DNA of 64,000 bases from DASTQL01 sp035462375 (GTDB taxonomy: Bacteria; Actinomycetota; Actinomycetes; Jiangellales; Jiangellaceae): the NCBI GenBank assembly GCA_035462375.1, contig DATHUJ010000057.1:9199-73198 (forward strand), written 5' to 3'. The stretch's first letter is position 1. Each line of letters starts with the position of its first letter. The notes beneath the pieces were generated by a model. The model did not search any database. It saw nothing but the letters and a program-made list of their open reading frames with translations, and was not told where the DNA came from. This document shows positions 36,392 through 45,602 of this stretch, one piece after another. A program made the position numbers and the translations under genes.

Positions 36392-39043
36392 TTGGCCACC
36401 GCCCGCACGACGGACCCGCGCCGCCTGGTCATCGTCGAGTCGCCCGCCAAGGCGAGGACGATCGCCGGCTACCTCGGTCGCGGCTACGTCGTCGAGTCGT
36501 CGGTGGGCCACATCCGCGACCTGCCTAGCAAGAAGACCGAGGTCCCGGCGGCCGAGCGCGACCGCTTCGGTGCCCCGGTGGGCGTCGACGTCGACGGCGG
36601 CTTCGAGCCGCTCTACATCGTCCCGGCCGACAAGAAGGCCCAGGTCCGCAAGCTCAAGGCCCTGCTCAAGGACGCCGACGAGCTCTACCTCGCAACGGAC
36701 GAGGACCGCGAGGGCGAGGCGATCGCCTGGCACCTGCGCGAGGAGCTCGAGCCCAAGGTCCCCGTCCGCCGGATGGTCTTCCACGAGATCACCCGCGAGG
36801 CGATCCGCCAGGCCGTCGAACAGCCGCGGGACATCGACGAGCACCTCGTCGACGCGCAGGAGACCCGCCGGATCGTCGACCGCCTGTTCGGCTACGAGGT
36901 GTCTCCCGTCCTCTGGCGCAAGGTGATGCAGGGGCTGTCCGCCGGGCGGGTGCAGAGCGTCGCCACTCGGCTCGTGGTCGACCGCGAGCGCGAGCGGATG
37001 GCCTTCCGCACCGCGCAGTACTGGGACCTGCTCGCGACCCTCGACACCGGCCGACCCTCGTCGCCGGCCGAGCCCTCGGCGTTCGACGCGCGCCTGGCGG
37101 GTGTGGACGGCCGCCGGGTGGCCACCGGGCGGGACTTCGACTCCCAGGGTCGTCTCACGGGCCGCGACGTCGCCGTCCTCGACGAGACCCGCGCCCGCGA
37201 CCTGGCCCAGGGGCTCACGGGGGCCGCCTTCGCGGTCCGCTCCGTGGAGAGCAGGCCGTACCGGCGGAGCCCGTACGCGCCGTTCCGCACCACGACCCTC
37301 CAGCAGGAGGCCAGCCGCAAGCTGGGCTTCGGAGCGGCCCGGACGATGCAGGTGGCGCAGCGGCTGTACGAGAACGGCTACATCACCTACATGCGGACCG
37401 ACTCCACGACCCTCTCCGACGCTGCCGTGGCGGCGGCCCGCGCCCAGGTCCGCGAGCTGTACGGCGCCGACTACCTGCCGGACGTGCCCCGTACGTACGC
37501 GAGCAAGGTCAAGAACGCTCAGGAGGCGCACGAGGCGATCCGCCCGGCCGGGGACAGCTTCCGTACGCCGGCGGAGACGGGTTTGACCGGCGAGCAGTTC
37601 CGCCTCTACGAGCTGATCTGGATGCGCACGGTGGCCTCGCAGATGCGCGACGCGGTCGGACAGACGCTCACCGTCCGGGTCGGCGCGCGCGCCGGGTCCG
37701 GGGAGGACTGCGAGTTCACCGCCTCCGGCCGCACGATCACCTTCTTCGGCTTCCTCAAGGCGTACGTGGAGGGGGCCGACGACCCGGAGGCCGAGCTCGA
37801 CGACCGGGAGCGGCGGCTGCCGCCGCTGACCGAGGGCCAGGCGCTCACCGCAGTGGCTGTCGAGCCGGACGGGCACACCACCAAGCCGCCCGCCCGCTAC
37901 ACCGAGGCGACCCTGGTCAGGGAGCTCGAGGAGCGCGAGATCGGCCGCCCCTCGACCTACGCGTCGATCATCCGGACGATCCTCGACCGGGGCTACGTCT
38001 CCAAGCGCGGCAGCGCGCTCGTCCCGTCCTGGCTGGCGTTCGCGGTGGTGCGGCTGCTGGAGCAGCACTTCACCTGGCTGGTCGACTACGAGTTCACCGC
38101 GCGGATGGAGGACGGCCTCGACGACATCGCGGGCGGCCGGACCGACCGCGTCGTGGCGCTGGACCGCTTCTGGAACGGCGGCGGCGGCATCGAGGGGCTG
38201 CGCCCGCTCGTCGAGAACCTCGGCGAGATCGACGCTCGCGGTATCTCGTCGTTCTCGATCGGCGGCCCGGACTCCGGCCTCACCTTGCGGGTGGGGCGTT
38301 ACGGCCCGTACGTGGAGAACGGTGAAGGCGCCCGGGGGTCGGTTCCCGAGGACCTGCCGCCGGACGAGCTCACCGTCGAGCGGGCTCGGGAGCTGCTGGC
38401 GGCGGGCAACGGTGACCGCGAGCTCGGAACCCACCCCGAGACCGGTCGCCCGATCGTCGCGAAGTCGGGCCGCTTCGGCCCGTACGTGACCGAGGTCCTG
38501 CCCGACGATGCACCGAAGGGTGCGAAGGCGCGGACGGCGTCGCTGTTCTCGACCATGTCGCTGGACGACGTCTCCCTCGACGACGCGGTCCGACTTCTCA
38601 CGCTGCCGCGAGTCGTCGGCACCGACCCGGAGACAGGAGCGGAGATCACCGCGCAGAACGGCCGCTACGGCCCGTACCTGCGCAAGGGCTCGGACTCGCG
38701 CTCGCTGGAGAGCGAGGAGCAGCTCTTCACGGTGACGCTCGAGGAGGCGCTGGCCCTCTACGCGCAGCCCAAGCAGCGCGGCCGGCGGGGGGCGGCCGCC
38801 GCTGCTCCGCTGAGGGAGCTCGGCCCCGATCCCGCCTCGGGCCAGCCGATGGTGGTCAAGGAGGGCCGCTTCGGCGCCTACATCACCGACGGCGAGACCA
38901 ACGTCACCGTCCCTCGGGGCACCCAGCTCGAGGAGCTCACCGGCGAGCGGGCTGCCGAGCTGCTCGCCGAGAAGCGGGCCAAGGGCCCGGCGCCGAAGCG
39001 GTCGCGCAGCCGGGCCAAGGCCGGGCAGCGCTCGCGCCGCTGA
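36392..39043 (+). CDS. topA: DNA topoisomerase I
   Basis: 883 aa type IA topoisomerase that relaxes negative supercoils. Toprim domain at the N-terminus (RRLVIVESPAKARTIAGYL; DEDREGEAIAWHL), catalytic Tyr333 in NGYITYMRTDS, and four C-terminal repeats of the type GRYGPYVE / GRFGPYVTE / GRYGPYLRKG / GRFGAYITDG in place of zinc fingers. The end is a basic tail (PKRSRSRAKAGQRSRR), as in other actinobacteria. The start is TTG 36392, preceded by GAGGAG at seven bases; no ATG or GTG fits better. Confidence 0.97.
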   Translation: MATARTTDPRRLVIVESPAKARTIAGYLGRGYVVESSVGHIRDLPSKKTEVPAAERDRFGAPVGVDVDGGFEPLYIVPADKKAQVRKLKALLKDADELYLATDEDREGEAIAWHLREELEPKVPVRRMVFHEITREAIRQAVEQPRDIDEHLVDAQETRRIVDRLFGYEVSPVLWRKVMQGLSAGRVQSVATRLVVDRERERMAFRTAQYWDLLATLDTGRPSSPAEPSAFDARLAGVDGRRVATGRDFDSQGRLTGRDVAVLDETRARDLAQGLTGAAFAVRSVESRPYRRSPYAPFRTTTLQQEASRKLGFGAARTMQVAQRLYENGYITYMRTDSTTLSDAAVAAARAQVRELYGADYLPDVPRTYASKVKNAQEAHEAIRPAGDSFRTPAETGLTGEQFRLYELIWMRTVASQMRDAVGQTLTVRVGARAGSGEDCEFTASGRTITFFGFLKAYVEGADDPEAELDDRERRLPPLTEGQALTAVAVEPDGHTTKPPARYTEATLVRELEEREIGRPSTYASIIRTILDRGYVSKRGSALVPSWLAFAVVRLLEQHFTWLVDYEFTARMEDGLDDIAGGRTDRVVALDRFWNGGGGIEGLRPLVENLGEIDARGISSFSIGGPDSGLTLRVGRYGPYVENGEGARGSVPEDLPPDELTVERARELLAAGNGDRELGTHPETGRPIVAKSGRFGPYVTEVLPDDAPKGAKARTASLFSTMSLDDVSLDDAVRLLTLPRVVGTDPETGAEITAQNGRYGPYLRKGSDSRSLESEEQLFTVTLEEALALYAQPKQRGRRGAAAAAPLRELGPDPASGQPMVVKEGRFGAYITDGETNVTVPRGTQLEELTGERAAELLAEKRAKGPAPKRSRSRAKAGQRSRR

Positions 39044-39096
39044 GCACGGGGCAGTCGGCTTGGGGGCGGCCGGAGCGGGGTGTCCGGACCGCTCAC

Positions 39097-39102
39097 TAGT
39101 CT
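39097..39102 (+). promoter_or_regulatory. -10 box, probable leaderless promoter
   Basis: TAGTCT ends seven bases before GTG 39110 and no ribosome binding site is present, so the MFS–dTMP kinase message is probably leaderless despite being only 66 bp behind topA. Confidence 0.55.
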
Positions 39103-39109
39103 GGCGGGC

Positions 39110-41200
39110 GTGGCTGACCAGGCGGCGCTCGGTGCGGTGACGCCCCGGCACGACCTGCGAGGAGTGCTGGCGATCCGGCGCTTCCGCCGACTGTGGTTCG
39201 CCATGTCCGTCTCCAGCATCGGCGACTGGCTCGGGCTGCTGGCGCTGACCGCTCTGGCCAGCCAGCTCGCGGCCGGCTCGTACGCGGCGCAGAACTACGC
39301 GATCGCCGGCGTGCTCCTGCTCCGGCTGGTTCCGGCGATCGTGCTCGCGCCCTTCGCCGGCCTGGTGGCGGACCGGCTGGACCGGCGGACGACGATGATC
39401 GTCGGCGACGTCCTGCGGGCGCTCATCGTGCTCTCGATCCCGCTGGTCGGGACGCTGTGGTGGGTCTTCGTCGCCACCCTGCTGATGGAGACGGTGAGCC
39501 TGTTCTGGCTGCCGGCCAAGGAGGCCAGCATCCCCAACCTGGTACCCCGCGAGCGCCTGGAGGCCGCCAACCAACTGTCCCTGCTGGCGTCGTACGGGAG
39601 TGCACCGGTCGCGGCCGCGATCTTCACCAGCCTCGCGGTGGTCAGCCGGGTGATCGGCCAGGTCGTCGAGTACCTCGGCACCAACCCGGTCACGCTCGCG
39701 CTGGTCATCGACGGCATCACGTTCCTGGTGTCGGCCGTGATCATCGTCGGGATCCGCGACTTCCCCAAGGCGACCGTCTCCGGCGCCGGTCGGGGCACCG
39801 TCCTCGGCGCCCTCCTCGACGGCTGGCGGTTCATCGGTACCACGCCGCTGGTCCGGGCGCTGGTGATCGGCATCGTCGGCGCCTTCGCGGCGGGGGGCAC
39901 GGTGGTCGGGCTGGGCCGCACCTTCGCCGGTGACCTCGGAGCGGCCGAGGCGGGCTACGGGTTGCTCTTCGGGGCCGTCTTCCTCGGCTTGGCCGGCGGG
40001 ATGGTGGTCGGGCCTCGGGTCCTGCGCGACCTCTCCCGGCACCGCCTCTTCGGCCTCGCGCTCACCAGTGCCGGCGTCCTGCTCGTGGCCGTCGCCCTGG
40101 TGCAGGACTTCGTGATCGTGATCGCGCTGGTCCTGGCGCTCGGCGTCTGCGCAGGCACTGCGTGGGTCACCGCCCTCACGCTGCTCGGCCTCGAGGTCGA
40201 GGACTCCATCCGCGGGCGCACGTTCGCCTTCGTCCAGGCTGCCGTCCGGGTGGCCCTCGCCGCCGTGCTGGCGCTGGCGCCCCTCGTCGCCGGCTTCATC
40301 GGCACCAACCGGGTGACGATCGGCACGCTCGAGCTCGACTACAACGGTGCCGCGGTCACGATGCTGATCGGCGGCCTGGTGGCCGTGGCCGTCGGCGCGA
40401 TCTCGTTCCACCAGATGGACGACCGGGCGGGTGTACCGCTGTGGGCCGACGTCATGGGCGCGCTCCGCGCCCGGGTCGGGCACCGGGTGTCCGGTCGCAG
40501 CCTCGGCGGGCTCTTCGTGGCTTTCGAGGGCGGTGACGGGGCCGGCAAGTCGACCCAGGCCCGCCTGCTGGCCAGGTGGTTGGAGACCACGGGACGAGAG
40601 GTCGTGCTCACCCACGAGCCCGGCGACAGCCGGATCGGTCCCCAGGTGCGACGCCTCCTGCTCGACAACGGCAGTGCGGGCCTCTCGCCGCGGGCCGAGG
40701 CACTCCTCTATGCCGCGGACCGGGCGGAGCACGTCGCCTCGGTCGTGCGGCCCGCCCTCGTCCGTGGCGCCTGCGTCGTGACCGACCGCTACGTGGACTC
40801 CTCGGTCGCCTACCAGGGCGTCGGTCGCGGGCTGTCCGCTCATGACGTGGCCCGGGTCTCGCGCTTCGCCACCGAGGGCCTGGTGCCCGACCTCACGGTG
40901 GTGCTCGACGTCCCCGCCCGGGTCGGCCGCGACCGCCTGACCGGACCGGCTGACCGCCTGGAGAGCGAGCCCGAGGCCTTCCACGAGGCGGTGCGCGACG
41001 CCTTCCGCGAGCTCGCACAGCGCTCCCCGCACCGGTATGTCGTCGTCGACGCCACGGGCGATGCAGACGGGGTCGCGACCGCCGTCCGCGCCGCCGTCCG
41101 TCCGCTCATGGTCAGCCCGCCGAGCGAACCGGGCGACGTCGCTGCGGCACCGTCTCCCGACCCCGACCGGACCCGGACGCTCCCGGCGGTGGACCGGTGA
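39110..41200 (+). CDS. tmk: MFS transporter–thymidylate kinase fusion
   Basis: 696 aa. Residues 1–440 form a 10–12 helix MFS-type membrane domain (LVADRLDRRTTMIVGDVL after helix 2). Residues about 465–675 are a complete dTMP kinase: P-loop EGGDGAGKST at 472–481, VVLTHEPGD, DRYVDSSVAYQG, and a lid region with LTGPADRLE. The kinase converts dTMP to dTDP; the role of the membrane part is unknown. No break in the frame separates them. Its TGA overlaps holB's GTG. The same two-part layout is found in Streptomyces and relatives, from memory. Confidence 0.92.
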   Translation: MADQAALGAVTPRHDLRGVLAIRRFRRLWFAMSVSSIGDWLGLLALTALASQLAAGSYAAQNYAIAGVLLLRLVPAIVLAPFAGLVADRLDRRTTMIVGDVLRALIVLSIPLVGTLWWVFVATLLMETVSLFWLPAKEASIPNLVPRERLEAANQLSLLASYGSAPVAAAIFTSLAVVSRVIGQVVEYLGTNPVTLALVIDGITFLVSAVIIVGIRDFPKATVSGAGRGTVLGALLDGWRFIGTTPLVRALVIGIVGAFAAGGTVVGLGRTFAGDLGAAEAGYGLLFGAVFLGLAGGMVVGPRVLRDLSRHRLFGLALTSAGVLLVAVALVQDFVIVIALVLALGVCAGTAWVTALTLLGLEVEDSIRGRTFAFVQAAVRVALAAVLALAPLVAGFIGTNRVTIGTLELDYNGAAVTMLIGGLVAVAVGAISFHQMDDRAGVPLWADVMGALRARVGHRVSGRSLGGLFVAFEGGDGAGKSTQARLLARWLETTGREVVLTHEPGDSRIGPQVRRLLLDNGSAGLSPRAEALLYAADRAEHVASVVRPALVRGACVVTDRYVDSSVAYQGVGRGLSAHDVARVSRFATEGLVPDLTVVLDVPARVGRDRLTGPADRLESEPEAFHEAVRDAFRELAQRSPHRYVVVDATGDADGVATAVRAAVRPLMVSPPSEPGDVAAAPSPDPDRTRTLPAVDR

Positions 41201-42357
41201 CCGTCTGGGACGCGGTGGTCGGCCAGCCGGTGGTCACCGACCTGCGGCGCAGCATCGAGGATGCCGCCGAGATCCTCGCCGGAGCGCCGGGCGCCGGCTC
41301 GATGACCCACGCGTGGCTGTTCACCGGCCCGCCGGGCTCCGGACGCTCGGTCGTGGCGCGGGCCTTCGCCGCAGCCCTGGAGTGCCCGGCCGGTGGGTGC
41401 GGCGAGTGCTCCGAGTGCCGGACCACGCTGGCCGGCAGCCACCCCGACGTCCACCACGTCGTCACACAGGCGCTGTCCATCAAGGTCAAGGAGGTCCGCG
41501 CGCTGGTGCCACGTGCCGCGCTGCGACCGTCCCGTGGCAGGTGGCAGATCGTCCTCGTCGAGGACGCCGACCGGCTCGGTGAGGACGCGGCCGACGCGCT
41601 GCTCCTCTCCGTGGAGGAGCCGCCCGAGCGCACTGTCTGGATGCTCTGCGCGCCCACGCCCGAGGACATCGTCCCCACGATCCGGTCCCGGTGCCGCATC
41701 GTCCACCTCCGCACCCCGCCCACCTCCGCCGTCGCCCGGCACCTCGTCACCAGCTCCGGGGTCGACCCGGCCATGGCCGAGTTCGCGGCGCGGGCGTCGC
41801 AGGGCCACATCGGACGTGCGCGCGCGCTCGCGACGCTCGAGGACGTCCGACTACGCCGGGCCGAGGTGCTCCGGCTCCCCTTCTCGTTGGCCGACCTCCG
41901 CACCTGTCTGGACGCCGCCGCCGCCCTCGTCGAAGCGGCCAAGGCCGACGCCGAGCACCGCTGCGACGAGCTCGACGAGCGCGAGGTCGAGGACCTCAAG
42001 CGGGCCCTCGGCGTCGGCAGCACGGGTCGGCGCCCGCGCAACGTCGATGCCGCGATCAAGGAGCTCGAGCGCGAGCAGAAGCTGCGCCGTACACGCGTCC
42101 AGCGGGACTCCATCGACCGGGCGCTCGTGGACGTCCTCGCGCTCTACCGTGACGTCCTCGTCGTTCAGCTCGGGAGCACCGTGGAGCTGGTCAACGACGA
42201 GCTCCGGCCCTCGGTGGAGCGCCTCGCCCGCACGTCGTCCGCGGAGTCGACGCTTCGCCGGATGGAGGCAGTCGTCGCCGCCCGCGAGGCCCTCGAGGCC
42301 AACGCGCTGCCGCTGCTCGCCCTCGAGTCCATGGCGCTGTCGGTGCGCGAGGGCTGA
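41197..42357 (+). CDS. holB: DNA polymerase III subunit delta'
   Basis: 386 aa AAA+ clamp-loader subunit. P-loop GPPGSGRSV has Arg in place of the usual Lys, as expected for the non-hydrolysing delta' subunit. A four-Cys zinc site CPAGGCGECSEC is at about 63–74, and the SRC arginine-finger motif appears in IRSRCRIVHL. Helical C-terminal domain with the coiled stretch IKELEREQKLRRTRV. GTGA overlap with tmk, so translation is probably coupled. Confidence 0.94.
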   Translation: MTVWDAVVGQPVVTDLRRSIEDAAEILAGAPGAGSMTHAWLFTGPPGSGRSVVARAFAAALECPAGGCGECSECRTTLAGSHPDVHHVVTQALSIKVKEVRALVPRAALRPSRGRWQIVLVEDADRLGEDAADALLLSVEEPPERTVWMLCAPTPEDIVPTIRSRCRIVHLRTPPTSAVARHLVTSSGVDPAMAEFAARASQGHIGRARALATLEDVRLRRAEVLRLPFSLADLRTCLDAAAALVEAAKADAEHRCDELDEREVEDLKRALGVGSTGRRPRNVDAAIKELEREQKLRRTRVQRDSIDRALVDVLALYRDVLVVQLGSTVELVNDELRPSVERLARTSSAESTLRRMEAVVAAREALEANALPLLALESMALSVREG

Positions 42358-42399
42358 CCAGGCGGTCGCCCGCCCCCGTGCGTACCGCCCGAGCCGTCG

Positions 42400-42405
42400 T
42401 AGGGT
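42400..42405 (+). promoter_or_regulatory. -10 box, probable leaderless promoter
   Basis: TAGGGT ends seven bases before GTG 42413; no ribosome binding site between. Confidence 0.55.
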
Positions 42406-42412
42406 GACGGGC

Positions 42413-43294
42413 GTGGGCATGGTGATGGCGGTGGCGTTCACGCGCTACGGCCGGCTGTACTACCTCGACCCCGGTCCCCACGCGCCCCGGGTGGGCGACA
42501 AGGTGCTCGTGGCCACGCACGACGGCCCGGAGGTGGCCGAGTGCGTCTGGGCACCGCAATGGGTGAGCGAGGACATCGGCCGCCTGCCGGTGTGTGCCGG
42601 CCCGGCCACCGAGCAGCACCTCGAGCGCGACGAGCGTAACCGGCGCCGACGGGCGGAGGCCAAGGTCGTGGCTCGACGGCTCGTGCGCGAGCACGGCCTG
42701 CCGATGAAGGTGGTGGCCGTCGACTACGTCGACACCCGCGACGACGTCGACGAGCTCGTCACCATCTACTTCAGCGCACCGCACCGGGTCGACTTCCGCG
42801 AGCTGGTCCGCGACCTGGCCCGGACCCTGCGAGCCCGCATCGACCTGCGCCAGCTCGGAGCGCGTGACGAGGCCCGCGTCCAGGGCGGGATCGGTCCGTG
42901 CGGGCGGGACACCTGTTGCTCGACGTTCCTCACCGACTTCGAGCCGGTGAGCGTACGGATGGCCAAGGACCAGGACCTGCCGCTCAACCCGCTGAAGATC
43001 TCCGGCGCCTGCGGGCGGCTGATGTGCTGCCTCAAGTACGAGCACCCGCTCTACCAGGACTTCAAGGTCAGCGTGCCCGCGCTCGGCTGCGGTGTGACCA
43101 CCGACGAGGGCGTCGAGGGCAAGGTGGTCGGCTACAACGTGCCCGCCGGCACCGTCTACGTCCGGGACCGCGAGACCGGTCGCAAGGTCGCCTGCCCCAA
43201 GGCCAGCGTCTGCGGTTCCCGCCAGGCGTACGAGGGCGCTGTCGCCGACGGGGCCCGCCCGACGCCCGACGTAGGGGGGGAGGACCCAGCGTGA
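42413..43294 (+). CDS. PSP1-domain protein, RicT-like
   Basis: 293 aa. PSP1 C-terminal domain with the cysteine pattern GPCGRDTCCSTFL and SGACGRLMCCLKYEH (about residues 161–205), which in Bacillus RicT contributes to Fe-S cluster binding in a complex that influences RNase Y. It also contains the family tail KVSVPALGCGVTTDEGVEGK. In many genomes this gene follows holB, as here. GTG 42413 is favoured because a -10 lies right before it; ATG 42419 is an alternative. The stop overlaps the next GTG. Confidence 0.92.
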   Translation: MGMVMAVAFTRYGRLYYLDPGPHAPRVGDKVLVATHDGPEVAECVWAPQWVSEDIGRLPVCAGPATEQHLERDERNRRRRAEAKVVARRLVREHGLPMKVVAVDYVDTRDDVDELVTIYFSAPHRVDFRELVRDLARTLRARIDLRQLGARDEARVQGGIGPCGRDTCCSTFLTDFEPVSVRMAKDQDLPLNPLKISGACGRLMCCLKYEHPLYQDFKVSVPALGCGVTTDEGVEGKVVGYNVPAGTVYVRDRETGRKVACPKASVCGSRQAYEGAVADGARPTPDVGGEDPA

Positions 43295-44823
43295 GGGTCC
43301 GTACGGGCTCCGCCCTGGTGGCCGCCGCGCTCCTCGCGGCGGCCTGTTCGTCGGTTGGGGGTCCCCCCGCTGCGGAGCGGGAGGACACGTCGACGCCGGC
43401 GCCCGACGCGACAGTGGGTGTCGAGCCCGGGCTCGAACAGTTCTACGAGCAGCGGGTGGTTTGGGAGCCGTGCGACGGTGACTTCCATTGCACGGTGCTG
43501 CGCGTGCCGCTCGACTACGACGAACCCGAGGGCGAGGTCATCGACGTCGCGGTGCTGCGGTCTCCGGCGACGGGTGGCGAGCGACTCGGGTCGCTGGTGG
43601 TCAATCCTGGTGGACCGGGCGCATCGGGCGTGGACTACGCGCGGGCTGCCCGTGCCGTGGTCGGCGGAGCGGTCCAGGATCGTTACGACATCGTGGGATT
43701 CGACCCGCGAGGGGTCGGCGAGTCCACTCCGGTCGACTGCCTGGACGACGATGCGCTCGATGACTTCGTCGCAGCCGACGCCTCGCCGGTCGACGATGCC
43801 GAGATCGCGGAGATCCAGGCCCAGTCGGCGGCCCTGGCGGCGGGATGCGCCGAGCTCTCCGGCGAGCTGCTGCCGCACATGTCCACCGAGGATGTCGCGC
43901 GTGACCTGGACGTGTTACGCGCCGTCCTGGGTGACGAGCAGCTGGTGTACCTGGGCAAGTCGTACGGAACCTTCATCGGCGCCACGTACGCCGATCTCTT
44001 TCCCGAGCGGGTCGGCCGGATGGTCCTCGACGGTGCGCTCGACCCGGCGTTGGGCGGCGAGGAGATGGCCCTCGGCCAGGCCGAGGGCTTCGAGCGGGCA
44101 CTCCGCGCCTACCTGGAGGAGTGTCTCGCCGGCGACTGCCCGCTCGGGCGCACACTCGGGGAGGCCCAGGTCACGCTCGACAACCTGCTGGCGGTCATCG
44201 ACGCCCAGCCGCTGCCGACCGGCGACGGGGACCGGCCGCTGACACAGTCGCTGGCGCTGCTGGGGATCGCCATGCCGTTGTACCTCAACCCCGAGCAGGG
44301 CTACGCGGCACTGACGGACGCGCTGTCCCAGGCCCTCGCCGGCGACGGCTCGGGGCTGCTGACGCTGGCGGACCTCTACCTCGACCGTGGCTCCGACGGC
44401 TACAACAGCAACCAGAACGAAGCCATCTACGCCGTGAACTGCCTGGATCGCCCGGGCACCTCGACGGTCGACGAGATCCGAGAGGCCGAGGAGCGCTTCG
44501 CTGATGTGTCCCCGATCTTCGGGCCCTACCTCGCCTGGAGCGGACTCCCCTGTGTCACCTGGCCGGCCGAGTCCACCGCCACACGCGGACCGCTGACCGC
44601 CGAGGGTGCGGCACCGATCCTGGTCGTCGGGACCACCGGCGATCCCGCGACGCCGTACGAGTGGGCGGTGTCCCTCGCCGAGCAGCTGTCGTCGGGCGTT
44701 CTCCTCACTCACGAGGGCTTCGTCCACACCGCGTACCGGAAGGATGTCGACTGCGTCGACGAGGTGGTGGACCGGTACCTGATCGACGGTGAGCCGCCCG
44801 AGGACGGGCTCGTCTGCGAGTGA
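43291..44823 (+). CDS. secreted alpha/beta hydrolase, tripeptidyl aminopeptidase type
   Basis: 510 aa. A lipoprotein-like signal (ALVAAALLAAAC) precedes an alpha/beta hydrolase of the Streptomyces tripeptidyl aminopeptidase family. Oxyanion region VVNPGGPGASGVDYA, nucleophile Ser in YLGKSYGTF near residue 224, acid in VVGTTGDPATPYEWA, and His in EGFVHTAY, with the TAP-like C-terminal domain. Likely trims peptides outside the cell. GTG 43291 overlaps the PSP1 gene stop by four bases. Confidence 0.92.
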   Translation: MRVRTGSALVAAALLAAACSSVGGPPAAEREDTSTPAPDATVGVEPGLEQFYEQRVVWEPCDGDFHCTVLRVPLDYDEPEGEVIDVAVLRSPATGGERLGSLVVNPGGPGASGVDYARAARAVVGGAVQDRYDIVGFDPRGVGESTPVDCLDDDALDDFVAADASPVDDAEIAEIQAQSAALAAGCAELSGELLPHMSTEDVARDLDVLRAVLGDEQLVYLGKSYGTFIGATYADLFPERVGRMVLDGALDPALGGEEMALGQAEGFERALRAYLEECLAGDCPLGRTLGEAQVTLDNLLAVIDAQPLPTGDGDRPLTQSLALLGIAMPLYLNPEQGYAALTDALSQALAGDGSGLLTLADLYLDRGSDGYNSNQNEAIYAVNCLDRPGTSTVDEIREAEERFADVSPIFGPYLAWSGLPCVTWPAESTATRGPLTAEGAAPILVVGTTGDPATPYEWAVSLAEQLSSGVLLTHEGFVHTAYRKDVDCVDEVVDRYLIDGEPPEDGLVCE

Positions 44824-44932
44824 CGGCGCTCCCGCGCTGCTTTCCGGTACGGGCGCTCCAGGGCCCCCGGCCTCGGTCTGGGCACCCGGCGGCCGCCCGT
44901 ATACTCGGACGCCGCACCGCGTCGCGGTGCTC

Positions 44933-45006
44933 GCCGCCTTAGCTCAGTTGGCCAGAGCGACGCACTCGTAATGCGTAGGTCGTCGGTTCGATTCCGACAG
45001 GCGGCT
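44933..45006 (+). tRNA. tRNA-Thr (anticodon CGT)
   Basis: 74 nt cloverleaf: acceptor GCCGCCT / AGGCGGC, D-arm GCTC/GAGC, anticodon stem ACGCA/TGCGT with loop CTCGTAA (anticodon CGT), 5-base variable loop and T-arm GTCGG/CCGAC with TTCGATT. CCA is not encoded; discriminator T. A strong TATACT -10 lies at 44900–44905. The 180 bp after it contains no gene. Confidence 0.97.
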
Positions 45007-45119
45007 CTCGTTGACCTGTGACGATGCGTTCTCCGGAGTCAAGAGGTCCCCGTCGACAGACCCAACCCTTACGTGAGGATCGGATGTAGGTGGATTCGGT
45101 GTGACTCCGTACGGCCGCG

Positions 45120-45150
45120 TTACGTGTCGACACTGACGTCAGGGTAGAGT
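45120..45150 (+). promoter_or_regulatory. merR–prfC promoter with two palindromes
   Basis: TTACGT (45120–45125) and TAGAGT (45145–45150) are 19 bp apart, the stretched spacing used by MerR-type promoters. The spacer contains two back-to-back perfect palindromes, GTGTCGACAC (45124–45133) and CTGACGTCAG (45133–45142). The -35 match is poor; the dyads are clear. Confidence 0.5.
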
Positions 45151-45188
45151 CATCGACGGCGTGTCATCAGTCGATTGAGGTGTGGGGC

Positions 45189-45602
45189 GTGTCGTTGCAG
45201 CGGATGCAGATCGGCGAGGTCGCCGAGCGCACCGGCCTGTCGCTGCGCACCATCCGCTACTACGAGGAGGTCGGTCTGGTCCGGCCGTCGGCGCGGACAC
45301 CGGGTGGCTTCCGCCTCTACACCGAGCCGGACGTGGCCCGGCTGAACTTGGTGAAGCGGATGAAGCCGCTGGAGTTCGCCCTCGACGAGGTGCGCGACCT
45401 GCTGGCGTCGCTGGACGCCCTGGACGCCGACGAGCCGGGGCTGGACCGGGATGCCCAGCTGGACCGGCTGGCGATGTTCCGCGCCGCGGCGGAAGAACGA
45501 TGCAAGGACCTGCGGGAGCGGCTGGAGACGGCGGAAGAGTTCGCCACGAGCCTGCGCCGGGAGATCAGCCGGCAGCGCCGGCTGGTCGGGCGGCCGAGGT
45601 GA
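45189..45602 (+). CDS. MerR-family regulator
   Basis: 137 aa. Winged helix-turn-helix MQIGEVAERTGLSLRTIRYY and RPSARTPGGFRLYTEPDVAR, then a coiled-coil dimer helix (AAAEERCKDLRERLETAEEF) with a short basic tail and no effector domain or conserved metal cysteines. GTG 45189 was chosen for GAGG eight bases upstream; GTG 45180 and ATG 45204 are alternatives. Its stop overlaps the prfC start by four bases, so the two are co-translated. Confidence 0.9.
   Translation: MSLQRMQIGEVAERTGLSLRTIRYYEEVGLVRPSARTPGGFRLYTEPDVARLNLVKRMKPLEFALDEVRDLLASLDALDADEPGLDRDAQLDRLAMFRAAAEERCKDLRERLETAEEFATSLRREISRQRRLVGRPR

Noticed and set aside
35471..41032. Very long open frame on the minus strand across topA and tmk
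   Set aside because: High GC content keeps antisense frames open; its sequence has no family match and runs opposite to strongly conserved genes. The same holds for long frames at 240–2528, 4493–6280, 11764–14076 and 53670–56930.
44933..45602. tRNA-Thr as the attachment site of an integrated element
   Set aside because: No integrase follows and I saw no repeat of the tRNA 3' end downstream in the window.
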